Position numbers and translations under genes: made by a program
Notes under the pieces: model-generated
Database searches by the model: none
Told to the model about the DNA's origin: nothing
Seen by the model: only the letters and a program-made list of their open reading frames with translations
Shown here: piece after piece, positions 5,036 through 5,338 of the stretch
Numbering within the stretch: the stretch's first letter is position 1
Layout: every line of letters starts with the position of its first letter
Origin: Thermodesulfovibrionales bacterium
Lineage (GTDB): Bacteria > Nitrospirota > Thermodesulfovibrionia > Thermodesulfovibrionales > UBA1546
Reading direction: 5' to 3'
Length of the DNA: 5,338 nucleotides
Assembly (NCBI GenBank): GCA_919901705.1
Contig: CAKKPR010000182.1
Coordinates: 1-5,338, forward strand

Positions 5036-5062
5036 ATTATAGCATAAAGGGATAAGAGTCAA
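5036..5062 (-). promoter_or_regulatory. Promoter of the UPF0175/DUF3368 module
   Basis: On the minus strand TTGACT (5062-5057) is followed by a 15-base spacer and a perfect TATAAT (5041-5036), preceded by TG to give an extended -10 (TGCTATAAT). The short spacer is compensated by the extended -10. The start point would fall at about 5029, directly against the Shine-Dalgarno at 5022-5028, so the leader would be only about 14 bases. TTAT-AGC-ATAA (5037-5047) overlaps the -10 and is a possible operator for the antitoxin. Confidence 0.65.
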
Positions 5063-5066
5063 GTTT

Positions 5067-5106
5067 GGTGTCTGACCCCACACATTTAAAGAAAATGTGC
5101 CTGTTC
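5067..5106. repeat. REP-like structured intergenic segment
   Basis: This stretch holds GGTGTCTGACCCC (5067-5079), followed by a perfect 7-pair hairpin, CACATTT (5081-5087) with AAATGTG (5093-5099), then GCCTGTTC. From general memory, strings such as GGTGTCTGACCCC and GGCACATTT recur as extragenic repeats in Desulfobacterota and Nitrospirota genomes, often near REP-associated transposases. No transposase is present in this window. The copy number here is one, so the call rests on resemblance. Confidence 0.35.
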
Positions 5107-5166
5107 TGTTTATTCCTTATTTTTCGGAAATAGCCAAAATCGTCTGCTCTCTATTATCTGAAATGT

Positions 5167-5338
5167 TTATTTGCAAGATACGATCCCGATATTCTTAATT
5201 ATTTCTATCAATAGTGTATTTATTGTTTCCTTATTGTTTTCTATAGGCAGAATAGAATTAGCATAAGCATTGCTTAATTCTGCGAATAGTTTTTCCGCCA
5301 TCAATTGCACTTCCGGCAAAGGGTATTTGCCTGTCTTT
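5167..5338 (-). CDS. C-terminal fragment of an unrecognised protein, cut by the right edge
   Basis: The minus strand is open from the window edge (first full codon at 5337) to a TAA at 5167-5169, giving 56 residues. It begins KTGKYPLPEVQLMAEKLF and ends IEIIKNIGIVSCK. The composition is that of a soluble helical protein, and the other two minus frames look less protein-like; the one read from 5338 closes after 26 codons. No family is recognised from this piece. It lies upstream of the UPF0175 promoter and is separated from that gene by about 150 bases that hold the REP-like segment, so it is a separate transcription unit. Confidence 0.55.
   Translation of the reverse strand, partial: KTGKYPLPEVQLMAEKLFAELSNAYANSILPIENNKETINTLLIEIIKNIGIVSCK

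Noticed and set aside
1..5338. CRISPR array, tRNA, rRNA or intact insertion sequence
   Set aside because: No regularly spaced direct repeats, no cloverleaf-like stretch, no rRNA-like sequence and no transposase motif were found by reading both strands.

Overview
The window is a bacterial chromosomal segment, AT-leaning by eye, and every supported gene lies on the minus strand. A membrane-anchored multiheme c-type cytochrome, an MthK-like RCK potassium channel and two PIN-type toxin-antitoxin modules together suggest an anaerobic or facultative Gram-negative respirer. Nitrospirota or Desulfobacterota would fit. This assignment is inference from gene content, since there is no rRNA or marker gene in the window.

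In transcription order (right to left) the layout is as follows. (1) 5167-5338 holds the C-terminal end of an unrecognised protein that enters from the right edge. (2) 5067-5106 is a short REP-like structured segment. It is followed by a near-consensus promoter that sits directly on the ribosome binding site of a UPF0175 antitoxin gene (4773-5015), which overlaps a DUF3368-type PIN toxin gene (4301-4786). (3) A gap of about 185 bases contains a GC-rich hairpin. After it comes a second module, a DUF433 antitoxin gene (3803-4114) and a DUF5615 PIN-like toxin gene (3480-3806) with a 4-base ATGA overlap. (4) A small HEAT-repeat protein is encoded at 3020-3439. (5) A two-TM RCK potassium channel (1913-2914, TTG start) runs by a one-base stop/start overlap into a membrane-anchored cytochrome with ten CXXCH motifs and one CX3CH motif (1011-1913). 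(6) After a plausible sigma-54 promoter come two small paralogous glycine-rich membrane proteins of unknown function (540-863 and 136-471), closed by a strong hairpin terminator (82-112). (7) A near-perfect sigma-70 promoter (22-50) fires leftward out of the window.

The most interesting parts are the channel/cytochrome gene pair, which has a non-canonical selectivity filter and an odd heme motif, and the probably sigma-54-driven pair of small membrane paralogs beside it. The toxin-antitoxin part is recognisable accessory DNA. No rRNA, tRNA, CRISPR array, intact insertion sequence or plus-strand gene is supported.
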